From Brassica napus (lineage: Eukaryota; Streptophyta; Magnoliopsida; Brassicales; Brassicaceae), in NCBI RefSeq assembly GCF_020379485.1, contig NW_026014653.1:1-64000 (forward strand): a stretch of DNA of 64,000 nt. Reading direction: 5' to 3'. The notes beneath the pieces are model-generated. The model saw only the letters and a list, made by a program, of their open reading frames with translations. It was not told the origin of the DNA and did no database searches. Numbering within the stretch: position 1 is the first letter of the stretch; the number at the start of each line of letters is the position of its first letter. The translations under genes and the position numbers were made by a program. Shown in pieces: positions 1-12,171 of the stretch.

Positions 1-650
1 TATTTATATTGAGGGTAATCAAAAACCTTTTTTTTTTTTTGCTGGGTAACACTTCAAACTCTTTTTTTGTTATAAATTGAAATATTTGTATGCTGTCAAA
101 TTAAAGCACCAAATGTCAACTCTTTTTTTTCTCTAAAACCAACAAAATACTAATATTTCAAGAGTTAACTGCAGTGTCACAAACTTATTTAGGAACACTG
201 TTGTATTTGATGACATCAAACCGAGCTTTATCTTACGGATCATACTCGATTGGTTTTGTCCTACCTCAAGTTTCTCAAGGGTCGTTATGAAGAGATGGCT
301 TAGAGTCTCTTTTTAAAAAAAAAGTTTGGTGCATGATTAGGAACAAATATCCCAAACTTCTCTGGATTGGTCTATCTAACTCTAAACAGTTTTTAACCTA
401 TAAGTCTCGTAAGTAGCATAGCGAAAGGCAAATTTCTACCAATCTAAATGAACAAGCCAAAACAACCTACATTCTCACTTATTCAAAAAAAATAAAAAAA
501 GATTTAGAACATCTAATTGATGCAGTAACGCACGCATATAATCTTTTTTAATGCCTAATAATTTGTAAACATTAGCGGGAATGTCTTCAGACATTGTAGT
601 CACATCGTTGTTATTAGATTACCATATAAATTGCATAGAGGCAAAGTTCT
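1..650. other. AT-rich gene-free stretch
   Basis: AT-rich DNA with poly-T tracts. I see no reading frame or repeat structure that I can assign. It lies upstream of the PWP1-like gene and may include remains of its promoter, but nothing specific supports that. Confidence 0.5.
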
Positions 651-745
651 AAATGGTGAGAACAAAATATGAAATGCTTCAAGGACAGTAAGAAAGAAAG
701 ATAGAAGTACATTGGGTGCAGAAAAGTTGTATGAGATGGAGGAGA
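651..745 (+). repeat. left arm of an imperfect inverted repeat
   Basis: About 95 bp that reappear in inverted orientation at 2291-2385. Shared blocks include AAAATATGAAATGCTT, GTACATTGGGTGC and ATGAGATGGAGGAGA. The arms differ by small indels and substitutions, roughly 85% identity by eye. The arms enclose about 1.5 kb carrying WD40-gene exons. Confidence 0.75.
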
Positions 746-2290
746 TTCCTTTGTCTTGGTCATGTGCTTGGTCATAAAATGGCTATGAAACAGGATGATA
801 TGAAACTGGTTTACTTGGGAACAGTGTGGATGGTAGTCACGAGGATGAAAAGAAGAAGAAGAAGATGGAGATGAGATTAGTGAAGTTAATCATGCCAAAG
901 CCGTAGCAAAAGGTTTTTGGTAAATCTTCCAATAGAAAGAAGGCTTCTATATCGATGGAGGTTGATGAGGTAGCTGATGGATTGAAAGAGCTCAACATGG
1001 ATAACTATGATGAAGAGGATGATGGTATGTTCAGTTTTTGTTGCCTCTTTGGTAGAGAACAGAGTTTTTCCACATTGAAAGCTGCCTTTCTTTTTGTTGC
1101 TGGGTTGGACTTAGACATTCAATTCTTCAACTCTGGGCTTAGGGATCTTTATTATCCAAGTAATGAGTTGGATCCTACTCGTTTTCTGTAGGTGTAAATG
1201 TCTAGTATTGGGGGATCATATGAAAGCTATGTGACCAGGTTTATGTGTACGAGGAATATGTATGTTCAGGTTTATGTGTAATAGGAATCATCGAATGGGT
1301 CACCGAACATGTATGTTCATCATCACATAGTTATACCGGAGTTTCCATTGTGTACTGCTTGGATTTATTGTCCTCTCAGAGGAGGCGAAAAAGGTTAGAT
1401 TTATTCTTGCTATGGAGGATATATCACTCTTACCATGCTGTTGTTTGCGTTGGTATTGGCAGGGAACTTTGTAGCTATTGGATCAAAGGAAACACCGACA
1501 ATAGAGATATGGGATCTTGACGTTGTATGTAAACTATCTTTGTATTTATGTTGTTTAATCTGATCAACAATGAGAGTGCTGCTGATAAGGTTATTTTAAT
1601 GATGTAGGTGGACGAGGTGCTACCTTGTGTACAACTAGGAGGAACAGAGGAGATGAAGATTAGTAAGGAAAAGAAGAATAAGAAAGGTAAGAGCAAGAAA
1701 GAAAAGATTAAGAAGCAGGTGTGACTCATCAAACTCGTCTGTAATTCTATGGCAATGTAAGATTACTATGGAACATCACACAAAAGAGATAAGAACATGA
1801 CTCATACATAGTGCTAGTTCTGAGACATATATCCTAATGGTTTACTGTTTTGTTTGGCTCACAGGTTCAAGCGGTTGCTTGGAACCATTATGCTCCAGAA
1901 GTGCTTCTCAGTTGGTCGTTTGATCAGACTGTTGTATTGGTAACTCCTTTCTTCCATGTTCTATCTCGCATGTTCCAATTTTTTTATCATTAACATGAGT
2001 TTGTATATTATTGTTGCAGAAAGACGGAAGACAACCTTCACACTTGGGTTTCAAATGGTCTGTCATGACTGATGTTGAAACCTTAGCCTGGAATCCCCAC
2101 AGTGAACATTCCTCTGTGGTGAGAGCTTCACTTCCCTTTGCTCTTATTATAGACAATCTGGTGTTATGTCATTTTAAAACATTTTCTTACCAACTGTTCC
2201 TCTTAGGTAAGTATTGAGGATGGAACCATGAAAGTTTTTGATATACGCGCCGCACAGTCAGGTTTTAGATTCTGACTTAAGACTAAGGAG

Positions 2291-2385
2291 TCTCCTCCAT
2301 CTCATGCAACATTTCCGCACCCAATGTACTTATATATCTCTCTCTTACTGTCCTTAAGCATTTCATATTTTGTTTTTGTAATCAG
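2291..2385 (-). repeat. right arm of the inverted repeat
   Basis: Reverse-complement partner of 651-745, with one extra stretch of about 10 bp near its outer end. It sits where a WD40 exon should continue, between IRAAQ and LLATGS coding blocks, so it interrupts coding sequence. Confidence 0.75.
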
Positions 2386-2547
2386 TTCTCACTTTTTTAT
2401 GATCTGTGATTAACAGCTTTTGGCTACGGGTTCGATGGATAAAACGATAAAACTTTGGGGCCTTACGAACAATGAGCGTTCATGCATTTATTCACACAAA
2501 CCAAAAGTGGTAAAAACCAATCGAACATAAAATATATATGTTTTACT

Positions 2548-2785
2548 CATGTATTCCTTTTTTTTTATCATCGACTTTTACAGACTCATACTGAATCTGT
2601 AAATCACATCAGGAGATCTGCATCCATGTGAACAACGAAAGACGGTTGTGTCCTTGCACTGCGTGCGAGGCTATCCGCCTTGGTATTTTGCGTTCTTGGT
2701 ACATAGTTAATCTCTGATCGGAGGAAACTTGCGTTCTTGGTACATAGTTAATCTCTGATCGGAGGAAACTTGCCATGTATTCCTT
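2548..2785 (-). mobile_element. 5'-truncated LINE tail with 12-bp TSD
   Basis: The insert spans 2560-2773, flanked by CATGTATTCCTT at 2548-2559 and 2774-2785. On the minus strand it encodes the C-terminal end of a plant L1-type RNase H-like domain (NTKADSLARSARTQPSFVV followed by HMDADLL), then a 3' tail that ends in poly(A), seen as poly(T) from 2560. A perfect 41-bp tandem duplication (2690-2730 and 2731-2771) lies at the truncated 5' end. It sits in an intron of the WD40 gene, opposite in orientation to the larger LINE downstream. Confidence 0.85.
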
Positions 2786-2906
2786 AACCATTCTGATTTT
2801 GTCAACAGGGAGCTGTATTCTCCATTTCCTTCTCAGTGGATAACCCTTTCTTGCTCGCTATCGGTGGCTCAAAGGGAAAGTTACATGTGAGTAGATAGAT
2901 TAACAC

Positions 2907-5900
2907 AAAGAAACTGATACATGGGGTATCAAGGACCAAAATTCACTTGGTGCAACAAAAGAGAAGAAGGTCTAATCTGTAAAAAATTGGATCGGGTTTT
3001 GATAAATGAAGAATGGCTGAATTCATCAAAAGCGTACTGTGTATTTGAGCCAGGGGGATGCTCAGATCACTTGCGATGTAGGATTCAGCTTGAAGTGAAT
3101 GAAGAGAAGAAGAGGAAACCATTTAAGTTCTCAAATCCAATTGCAAAGATGCCAGAGTTCATACCTCTAGTGGAAAGGCATTGGAGAGAGAATGAAGCTT
3201 TGGTCCATTCCACTTATGTAATGTTTAGACTGACAAAACAGCTCAAGGCCTTGAAGCAGCCTTTGAGAACGCTGAGTAAGGAGAAGCTGGGGGACTTACC
3301 AAAACGAGCTCGAGAAGCTTATATAGAGCTATGTGATAAGTAGAAAGCTACAGTAGAGAGACCAAATCAAGATGCTATACGCGAAGAAGTGAAAGCATAT
3401 GATAAGTGGAAAAGACTAGCAGATTTGGAGGAAGAGTTTTACAAAAAGAGGGCAAAACTGCATTGGCTGCAAGTTGGCGATGGCAATAATAGATCTTTCT
3501 ACAATGCAATAAAGGTCAGAGAAGTGAGAAATAGTATTCAAGAAATAATGAGGTCTGATGGAACTATTGCAAAGACTGATGCAGAGATTAAGGTGGAAGC
3601 AGAGAGATTTTTTACTGAGTTTATGACTACAATACCGGATGATTTTGAAGGAGCAACAGTGGAGAGGATGAGAGAATTATTGGGGTTTCAATGCAGCAGT
3701 ATGGATTGTGGAAAGTTGGAAAAGGAAGTAACAAGAGAAGAGATTAAGGAGGTCTTATTCCACATGTCGGGAAGTAAGTTACCAGGACCTGATGGATACA
3801 CGGCTGAGTTCTTTAAGGAGGCATGGTCAGTCATTGGAGATGATGTCACCATAGCAGTCCAGTCTTTTTTCATCAAGGGATTTCTGCCGAAGGGATTAAA
3901 CTCAACTATATTAGCGCTGATACCGAAGAAAGAAGAGGCAAAGGTATGAAAGATTACCACCCCATATCCTGTTGCAATGTGTTATATAAGGTGATATCGA
4001 ACATTATAGCAAACAGGCTGAAGGAGATCCTACCTCAATGTATCTCGAGTAATCAGTCAGCATTTATAAAAGCGAGACTTCTGATGGAAAATGTGTTGCT
4101 GGCAACAGAGATAGTGAAGGATTATCACAAAGAGACAATATCTCCAAGATGTGCTACGATGATTGATATATCCAAGGCGTTTGACTCGGTACAATGGCCT
4201 TTTCTTCTCAACACATTAAAAGCTCTTGGACTGCCTGAGAAGTTTATTCACTGGATCACTCTCTGTGTTACAACGGCTTCCTTCTCTATCCAAGTGAACG
4301 GAGAACTAGCGGGATACTTTCAAAGTCGGAGGGGATTGAGGCAGGGATGTTCTCTCTCACCATACCTATTTGTTATATGTATGAATGTCCTCTCGAAAAT
4401 GCTTGATGATGCAGCAGCGAAAGGACTTGTAGGATATCATCCTAAATGCAAAAACATAAGTCTTACACACTTATGTTTTGCTGATGATTTGATGGTATTT
4501 GTCGAGGGAACGAAGAGATCAGTTGAGGGGATCCTAGAGGTATTTGAGGAGTTTGATAAAATGTCAGGGCTAAAGATCAGTTTAGAGAAGTCCACTCTCT
4601 TCATGGCAGGATTCACAGCTCAAAAGCAGGAGGAAATCTTGAATCATTTCCCTTTTGAAGCAGGAAAGCTCGCTGTTAGATATTTGGGACTTCCATTATT
4701 GACAAAATGCATGACGGTAACGGATTTTCTTCCTTTGGTAGAGAAGATTAGGAAGAGAATTGGATCGTGGACATGGCGCTTTCTATCATATGCTGGAAGA
4801 GTTCAACTGATCAATTCAGTCATTGCTAGCCTTACAAGCTTTTGGATGGCAGCCTTTAGACTACCTAGTGGGTGCATAAAGGAAATTGAAAGGTTATGTT
4901 CTGCTTTCTTGTGGTCAGGGCCGGAGCTAAACAGCAAAAAAGAAAAGATTGCCTGGACAGAGGTCGTTAAAATGAAAAAGGAAGGAGGTATGGGAATTAG
5001 ATCTTTGAGGGAAATGAATATAGTAAGTGTGCTGGAGCTTGTTTGGAGAATTCTTTCAGCTAACTCGCTATGGGTCACGTGGATACATGTGTATCTCATA
5101 CGGAAAGAATCGTTCTGGACAGTTAGAGAAGCGTCTGTAGGTTCTTGGATGTGGAAGAAGATCTTGAAATATAGAGAAATTGCAAAGAAGTTATATAAGG
5201 TTGAAGTGGGTAATGGAAGAAGAGCTTCTTTCTGGCATGAGAGGTGGTATAATCTTGGCTGTTTGAATGATCTTTTAGAGAACAGAGGGTATATTGATAT
5301 GGGTATAGCTGTAGATGCGAAGGTGGCTGACTGCAGAAACCATAGAAGGAGGAACCAAAGAATTCAGGTTCTAAATGATATAGAAGAGGAAATTGTGAAA
5401 ATAAAAGAGAAAATGGTACAAGGAGAAGAGGATCTCTCACTATGGAAAAATGGCAGTGGAAAGTTTAAGAGATGGTTTTCTACTAGTGAAACGTGACATA
5501 TCACTAGGGAGAAGCATAGAGAGAATGAATGGCATAAGGCAGTATGGTTCAAGAATGCAACACCAAAATTCTCGTTTTTGGTTTGGCTAGCAGTTCGAGA
5601 TAGATCGTCAACGGGAAGCCGTATGAAGAATTGGAATGGGAATGTGGATCTGTCATGTATCTTCTGCCAAGAGCCATTAGAAACGGTCGGACATCTCTTC
5701 TTTGAGTGCTCATATTCAAAACAAATATGGGAAGAGCTAGTGAAAGGTGTGCTTGGATCCAATCCACAGAGTGCTGGTCAGAGATTCTGCAGTTCCTCAT
5801 GAGCTCGGGCCAGAATAAACTTCAATTATACACTGTGAGATATGCTTTCCAAGTAACAGTCCATAGCATCTGGAGGGAGAGAAATAGAAGAAGGCATGGA

Positions 5901-6170
5901 GAGACAGCTTCTCCAACAGCTCTTTTGACAAAGATGATTGATAAAACTGTGAGAAATAAATTTTCCATTATGAAGAGGATGAAGGATAATGGCCTAGAAA
6001 GAGGGTTGAGATTCTGGTTTGCCACTAGACAAAGATAGAGCAATGAGAAGTTATAGAAGCAAAGTATTTTGTTAGCAAAGTTTTGTATAGAAGAACTTAA
6101 AAAAGGAAGCACTAGTAATAAGGATATTTTTTGAATTCAATTTAACATTCAATTCAAAAGAAACTGATAC
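2907..6170 (+). mobile_element. 5'-truncated LINE (L1-type) with 14-bp TSD
   Basis: A 3.24-kb insert (2921-6156) between direct repeats AAAGAAACTGATAC at 2907-2920 and 6157-6170. It starts abruptly inside the endonuclease domain, as expected of incomplete reverse transcription. It is in the last intron of the WD40 gene, so the flanking exons LH and VWDTL can still be read as splice partners around it. Confidence 0.92.
2921..6038 (+). pseudogene. LINE ORF2 remnant: endonuclease end, reverse transcriptase, zf-RVT
   Basis: The reading begins in the apurinic endonuclease C-terminus, with the SDH motif in CSDHLRC near 3060. The reverse transcriptase follows: GPDGYTAEFFK near 3786, DISKAFDSV near 4165, RRGLRQGCSLSPYLF near 4328 and the catalytic FADD near 4480. 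A zinc-binding zf-RVT region (CIFCQEPLETVGHLFFEC) lies near 5660-5710. Lesions: in-frame stops at 3341-3343 and 5494-5496, a frameshift near 3946 and another near 5706-5802. The element can therefore not encode a working enzyme. The terminal RNase H domain seen in many plant LINEs is not evident; the frame ends at 6038. Confidence 0.9.
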
Positions 6171-6326
6171 AAATTCACTTTTTATTAGAGAATATAAGTA
6201 CTTATCTTGTGTTTATATTTGCAGGTTTGGGATACACTTATTAGACGATCGATAATATCTCTCGCAAATATGGGAGCAATCAATCTTGAAAAAAACCACA
6301 AGGATCACTTGCTTCTTTATATCTGA

Positions 6327-7145
6327 GATAATTGTCGTTATATTCTTTCACAATTATGCCAGCGCCTCCTTTTTAACTTATCAAGAAGATCTAAGTTTGT
6401 AAAATCACATTTTTTAACATAGGAACTAAGTTTACTTCTTGCGTTATAAAATGATGAAAATTAGGAAAAAGTCCAAGGTTAAAAAGTCCACCTTTGCGGT
6501 CACCCCACACGAGTTCGATTCCACTAAGTAGCGTTGCTTCATGTTGTAGAATGTAGCTATAGATTGGGGACTGGTGACAAACAAAAATGACGAAAACTAG
6601 CATTTCCAGTTGTTGTGTTTAAAGAATTTTACTGCTACTACGTATTGAATTTTTGGCAAAGTGAAATTATAAATTGAAGATACGGTATACTGGATTTTAT
6701 GTAGGGTAGTGGAATACATTTAAAAGTAGTTTTGACATCTTAAAATTAAACGGAGATATTAGGACCTATGCATCTAGCCTAGCAATCGCTACTAGATGAA
6801 TTCATATGACGGATTGATTGTTGTGGAGGTACGTATACATGACGTTTCTTTTGTGACTTTCGAAAAACTAGTCATGCTACATTAAAATCCAAACTCTAGA
6901 CCATAGAGCATACTTGGATTTGACTCTGGCAGTCGAAGAACCCCACGAATAAATTACGGAACCGTGATTAAGTTATACTACGACTTCTACGACAGTAGAT
7001 AATTAATTTCAACACAGAATCATAAACAGCAATGTCTAGTAAATAAGTCGTTGTCTGCCACAAAACTCATGAAATCTTAACTAACCCCTTTTATGTTTCT
7101 GGCTATAGAGTCAAAAAGCCTAAGATCTTCACAGGATTAAAGCAT
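6327..7145. other. gene-free AT-rich DNA
   Basis: No coding frame or repeat that I can identify. This is the region 3' of the WD40 remnant. Confidence 0.5.
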
Positions 7146-7146
7146 T

Positions 7147-7545
7147 TAGAGCACCATTAACGGTAAGTCTCTCACCTTCAATCTCTTAACTGTTTTATAT
7201 TAAAAAGTACAAGTAACCACTCAGGATGAGGCAAGTGGAGAGATCATCTCTCATATCTTCTTCAAAGTCTCATCATGAAAAAACGTTTCTCATCTATTTA
7301 CCATATCTCTTATTAGACCTGGTTATCTCTAGTCTCTTAATTAGAGTTTTTATCTTCGGTTAAGAGACGATTTTTAATTTTTCTTAATTTTTAACTTAGA
7401 AAAAATTAAGAACTGTCTTTTAAATAAGAGATATAAGAACCGTTTTTTAACCGAAAAGTGTAAAAAAAAAATAAAACAAAAATAAAAAAAATGTTAAATC
7501 ATGAGTTAAGAATCCCGGTTAAAAGACCGGAGTTAATCATGTCCT
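7147..7545. mobile_element. possible Tourist/Harbinger-like MITE
   Basis: Begins TTAGAGCACCATTAACGG, and a weak inverted counterpart (GGAGTTAATCATGTCCTT) lies near 7525-7545. The interior has repeated AAGAGACG and AAGAACCG motifs similar to those in the clearer MITE at 25710. The termini are imperfect, so the boundaries are uncertain. Confidence 0.35.
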
Positions 7546-8789
7546 TACTTTTAATATGAGAGACTCCTTCTCGTACTTCCACTAATCACGCTCTCAGTAA
7601 CTAATAGTATGTGCCCGTAGCATTTAAAGTCGGTTATTATATTGTGTTGGTTAGTCAAATTTAGCATATATGAAGCAGTACTTTTAACTCTTAAGGAAGA
7701 GAGTGATCCAACAATGTACATATGCATATTTATTTATTTTGGTAAAATATGCATATATTTATTTTATTGTGAGCTTATCACTTATCTAACTATGTTTCTG
7801 ATTTTGTCGTTCTGGGTTTTTAGCTAAAAATGTATACAAATTACAAAGTCATAATATCTTCAGATATATATAAAATTGATAGCATATGTATACAGAACTT
7901 GTTTTCATATTCCTTTGGTGAGTTTTTTATTACCTTAAAGTTTAAACCGAAACTCGTAATTTTTTTCAAACCCGACGCCATAACATAATAAAGTATTGAT
8001 TACTCGAAGTCTCGAACATACAACTTCTAGGTGATCTATAAACTTCACTTTGTGTATTTTTGCAGTTGAGTTAACAAGACATAGTATTTATGTGACGGGG
8101 TCTAATCAATTAATAATCCGTCTAATAAATAAATACTAGCTTTTTAAAATAGTCCATTTTATTCTAAAACCAAATGTATAGTCACGTGGGAATGGGATCT
8201 CCGTTGAAGGTAAATGTAAATAGTGGGAGGTTAAAGATTCTGCATGCGCACTGAAAAATACTATAACCATAGTCACTTTTAAAGTACACATTTTCATTAT
8301 GCTCATCATAAAATTCATAATTATGATAAAGTCTTTGTTATTGTTAAGTTTTTTTTTATAATAATAATAATACTATTTAACTGAAACTTTCAAACTCGAT
8401 GGACGACGCAATAGTCAAAGTCTCGATTTAAAAGAAACTTGTGCATTATGTCAATGACAATATTATTAGTTATCTTCTCGACCAATAACTTTAGATGGTG
8501 ATATGAGTAACATTATTACTATTATTGAAATGTTTGTGACATAATTATCATGAAATCACCACGACATTGTGCATTCAATAGATTCATCCCTTTTTCTAGC
8601 TTTCTTCACTTATAATTCCGTTGATCTGACGATATTCACTCGTTCCATCTTTATGAAATTTCTTTCTAGACATTGTATGCCAATCAAATGAATCAATCTA
8701 TATTATTTTCTTAATTGAGATAGTTTCGTTATGAAACGTTTTACTTATAATCTTATCATATGCTAAAATAAAATAAATGCATGGAGTTA
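7546..8789. other. gene-free AT-rich DNA
   Basis: AT-rich intergenic sequence with no feature that I can support on either strand. Confidence 0.5.
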
Positions 8790-8792
8790 TTA

Positions 8793-9061
8793 GAGCACCT
8801 CTAATGGTAGAGGTACTCACTTTAGTTTCTTAATGATAAAAATATTAATACTTTAATAATGGTTTAGTTTTTTATTTTAATTTTTGAATTTTATAAAAAA
8901 AAGTTATTCAATTAAAAAAGGACATCTGTACTGAAGAGTCTAAAACGTTCCAAAAATATTTTCTGCAAGAACTTATTCTGATACAAATATTTTCTTCTTG
9001 ATTTTTTTGATTTTTTAAAAATTGGTTAGAACCCATCAATAATCTGTCGATGGAGGTGCTC
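8793..9061. mobile_element. MITE with GAGCACCTC termini
   Basis: Left end GAGCACCTCTAATGG, right end TGGAGGTGCTC, giving a terminal inverted repeat GAGCACCTC/GAGGTGCTC. It is flanked by TTA on the left (8790-8792) and CTA on the right, near the TTA/TAA target used by Tourist/Harbinger elements. About 270 bp, no coding capacity. Confidence 0.55.
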
Positions 9062-10290
9062 CTAGTGGTGAAAAGAATACCAGTTTCTGTCGAAAATGGT
9101 TGTTAACGTGTTTTAATTGACACTGTAATTAGCCTAGGCAAAACAACATAAACCGAATAACCGAACCGAAACAGAAATACCCAAAATTGAAACCGGATCA
9201 AAACCTTCAAATACCCGAATGAAGGTCATCAACAAATTTAGTAAATGTTTTTTAAAAAAAATTAGAGATTTATGTTTACATAAATTATTTTTTAATTCTA
9301 AGGGATTATAGGCTAGTTTTTCATATGTATGTCTAGGACAGGTTTTGCTACTATCCCAACAACTTAAGGACCCTCAATCTTAAGTTTCTTGCTTCTCCCT
9401 TTCTCATAAGGAAATATGTGCTGGGACCTGAAGTTTATCACCTTATGGCTCCAATCTTGGGGTATTTGTTTATGGTTGATTATCTTCCTTTTATAGTTTC
9501 AATTTTTTTGCTTATACTATGTGGTTTAGTAACTTTCAACGTTTAAAAAAAAAGAAGAAGAAATTTAGCGTATCTTGAATGATTTAGTTACTAAACATGT
9601 GACTAAATTTAAAACGAACTAATAATACTAAAACTGATTTCCCGTGATCCGTGGCTCATGACCATTATTATATAACAAGTTTGTATTCTGGAGTTTTAAG
9701 TCACCCTTCCCTTCCCATAGGAACACAATGAGTCCAACAATCGAAAAGTCAAAAAATATCTCATATGATTTATCCATACAAAATTCAATGTATGTCCGAA
9801 GTATTTAAATCCGGGAGAAATCACAGACGCATAAAAAATAACAATGGATGTTCTCACATACAAATACAATGAAATATTCTCATTTATTCAATCGTGTATC
9901 TTAGTTTTCTTGTCACCGTAGGCATACGTCTCCAACTTTTTGGCACATGTGGAGCTAAGCTTAAAAATTATTGATGTATATGTGATGATTTGAACCAGTC
10001 TATCACATATATATATACATTGAAGCACGGGTTGGGAGACAAGAAGTATAGATTGGTGAAAATTCATGAAAGTGTTTCTAAGATTTTAGTTAAATCCAAA
10101 GTTGTGAACTGTATAGAAGAGTCTTTTTGGTATATATATAGCACATATTTCATTCTTATAGTTAGTCACATGTTACGACGGATAAGACCGTAACATAGAA
10201 TTGGAAATTGAATTCTGAGGTGAAATTCGATATGGTCTGGTCCGAACATAGAAGTTATGCCGGCATCTAGACTCAAAAATAACTTTTAAC

Positions 10291-10343
10291 TTTTGTAATA
10301 ACTAGTTAGCAAAAAAAAAAAAAAAAAAAATTTTGTAATAACT
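10291..10343 (+). mobile_element. micro-retroposition scar: poly(A) between 13-bp TSDs
   Basis: TTTTGTAATAACT at 10291-10303 and 10331-10343 flanks a 27-bp insert made of AGTTAGC plus 20 A. This is the structure of a retroposon truncated to its 3' end. Confidence 0.7.
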
Positions 10344-10436
10344 CTTGTACTGTTTGTTTTATATCAACCATGCGTCCATATTTTCGGTTGGTAGTTGAAG
10401 ACTTGAAGAGGCCTTCATCAATTCCATCAAGTGACA

Positions 10437-10481
10437 TTTGTTTAATTTCTCTTTTTTTGTAACACTTTTGTTTAATTTCTC
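10437..10481 (-). mobile_element. micro-retroposition scar: poly(T) between 15-bp TSDs
   Basis: TTTGTTTAATTTCTC occurs at 10437-10451 and 10467-10481 around a 15-bp insert TTTTTTTGTAACACT. The insert resembles the tail of the retroposon at 35833, which also reads poly(T) then GTAACA. Confidence 0.65.
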
Positions 10482-12171
10482 ATAGATGTTTTTTTATCAT
10501 AAAGTTTGTATGGCCAAAATGTATTTTTAATGGGTCTATATGCTACGATCAAATATGGGTGTCTCAACATCCAACAACTTCTGATCGGAGAAATGAGCAG
10601 TGTATCGGAAATTGGAGCATCCAATGTTTTGCTATTCCAAAATCCAAACTGGAGCTTTTTTCTTATAAATTAGATAATTTAGATTCATATTGACTTTTAT
10701 ACATAATTTTAAACATATCAATAATATTTTATAATTATGTAATAATAAAAGAGATGTGATATATATTTCCTTTTTTTTTGAAAAAAAAAAGTTAAACCAG
10801 AGTGTATTAAAGACACATACCTAATCTTCGGATGAAAGATGCAGTCTACAGATACATCTTCTTCCGAATATTCAAATGGACCGAAAAACAGTAATTCATA
10901 TCTATGTAGGGTGATTTAGTTTTGCATGACAAGTAGATCAAACATAAAATGTGATTACGTCCTAAACTTTTTTTTTTACCACTTGACCACAGGTTACCAA
11001 TCTATATTTCCTGTTTTGAAAACACCTATAATGAAGAATGCGATTGTCTTTTATAAAAAAAAACTCTATAAGTATCAAAAAAATTATTCTTAAGCTGTTA
11101 TATGACATTTCATAAATTTTTATACGGATTTATATCAAAATTTGGATTCAGATATTTAATTATTATTATATCTAGTTATAGCACTACAACATGCAAGACA
11201 TTAAATTTCATATATAAGTTTTTGAAAAATAACTAGGAAAAATGATAATTTATGGAAAGTTCCTATCCAATAATTTAAAACTCGATTACCTGGCATAACT
11301 TTATCGCTCGGAAACATGGATAAATGCCACATCAATGCTATGACGATCACATTAACCACATGATGTGGATAAAAAGTAAATGATTTTCTTTTTCAACTTA
11401 TGGAAATAATATGCTTTTACGGATAAGATCAGATATATTCACTTTTTTGCTAGTATAGGAATTATATACCAAGAATTTAGAGAATAAGATTACTTTACGA
11501 AAGTATAAGAGAAATTATGTAAAAGTATATTTACAGATATTAAAACTTACACGTAAACATAAATAACAACAGATTCATGAATGTATAGAGTAACCAATTA
11601 ATAAATATAGGTAAAGTAACAAAAGAAATATAGGTAAATAGACGATATTATTTTAAAATATTATATACAAAAATGTAATATAGTCAGAAATATTTGTTTA
11701 TTTTGTCAAAAACTTCCAAGAAATATGTTAAGATTTTTTTTTAGTTATGGAGGAATTTGGACGCATAAAGATTTTTTTTCTTAGCTTAAAGATCAGACAT
11801 ATATCAAAAGCACCAAATATAATAGCGGAAAAGCTTACACGTGGATACCAGGAGTTTTTGTTCTGCTATCAGATTTTAAGTTTTATGCTTTTAGTTATTG
11901 TCGTAAAAAAAATGTTAAGTTCTTACGAAGGCAAAGTAATAATGGTCAAAAAGATACATGTGCAATAGTTTCCTACTAAGCAGTAAGCATAACATATCAT
12001 CGGTTATTAATTTAATAAAATGTGAAAAGTCCAACCTCTTTCTCTCTCCCTGACGATTTGTCAATAAATTGGAGATAATCGCCACCAAACTCTTTCACAC
12101 AAGTCGTAACGGTCCTTCAAAGATTTTGTTTTTCTTTTCTTCTTTGGTTCTGAAAGAGAAAAAATTACGTA

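Larger units (their letters stand above)
840..6326 (+). pseudogene. PWP1-like WD40 repeat protein gene, disrupted
   Basis: Exon-like blocks read as a periodic-tryptophan-protein-1 (PWP1) type WD40 protein, which in eukaryotes acts in ribosome biogenesis and chromatin. Visible blocks: acidic N-terminal part ending at 1024 (VDEVADGLKELNMDNYDEED), about 1113-1188 (SGLRDLYYPSNELDP), about 1334-1392, 1462-1524 (FVAIGSKETPTIEIWDLDV), 1608-1719 (Lys-rich), 1865-1938 (VQAVAWNHYAPEVLLS), about 2019-2118, about 2207-2275 (IEDGTMKVFDIRAAQ), 2418-2512 (LLATGSMDKTIKLWGL), 2809-2887 and 6226-6326 (VWDTLIRR). The usual N-terminus is not found. The segment between IRAAQ and LLATGS, normally about 30 residues, is replaced by an inverted-repeat arm. 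Two LINE insertions sit in successive introns. By remembered gene order this corresponds to At4g18905. I judge it a pseudogene; partial transcription is possible. Confidence 0.8.
9065..12171. other. long AT-rich intergenic region upstream of the aquaporin gene
   Basis: No gene is supported. It includes an AACCGAACCG-type motif near 9150-9180 and two tiny retroposition scars (10291-10343 and 10437-10481, listed separately). The last few hundred bases should contain the NIP promoter; I cannot place a convincing TATA box. Confidence 0.5.

Noticed and set aside
1245..1732. Open frames of 85-91 codons on both strands
   Set aside because: They overlap WD40 exons and introns; the meaningful reading is the spliced PWP1-like frame.
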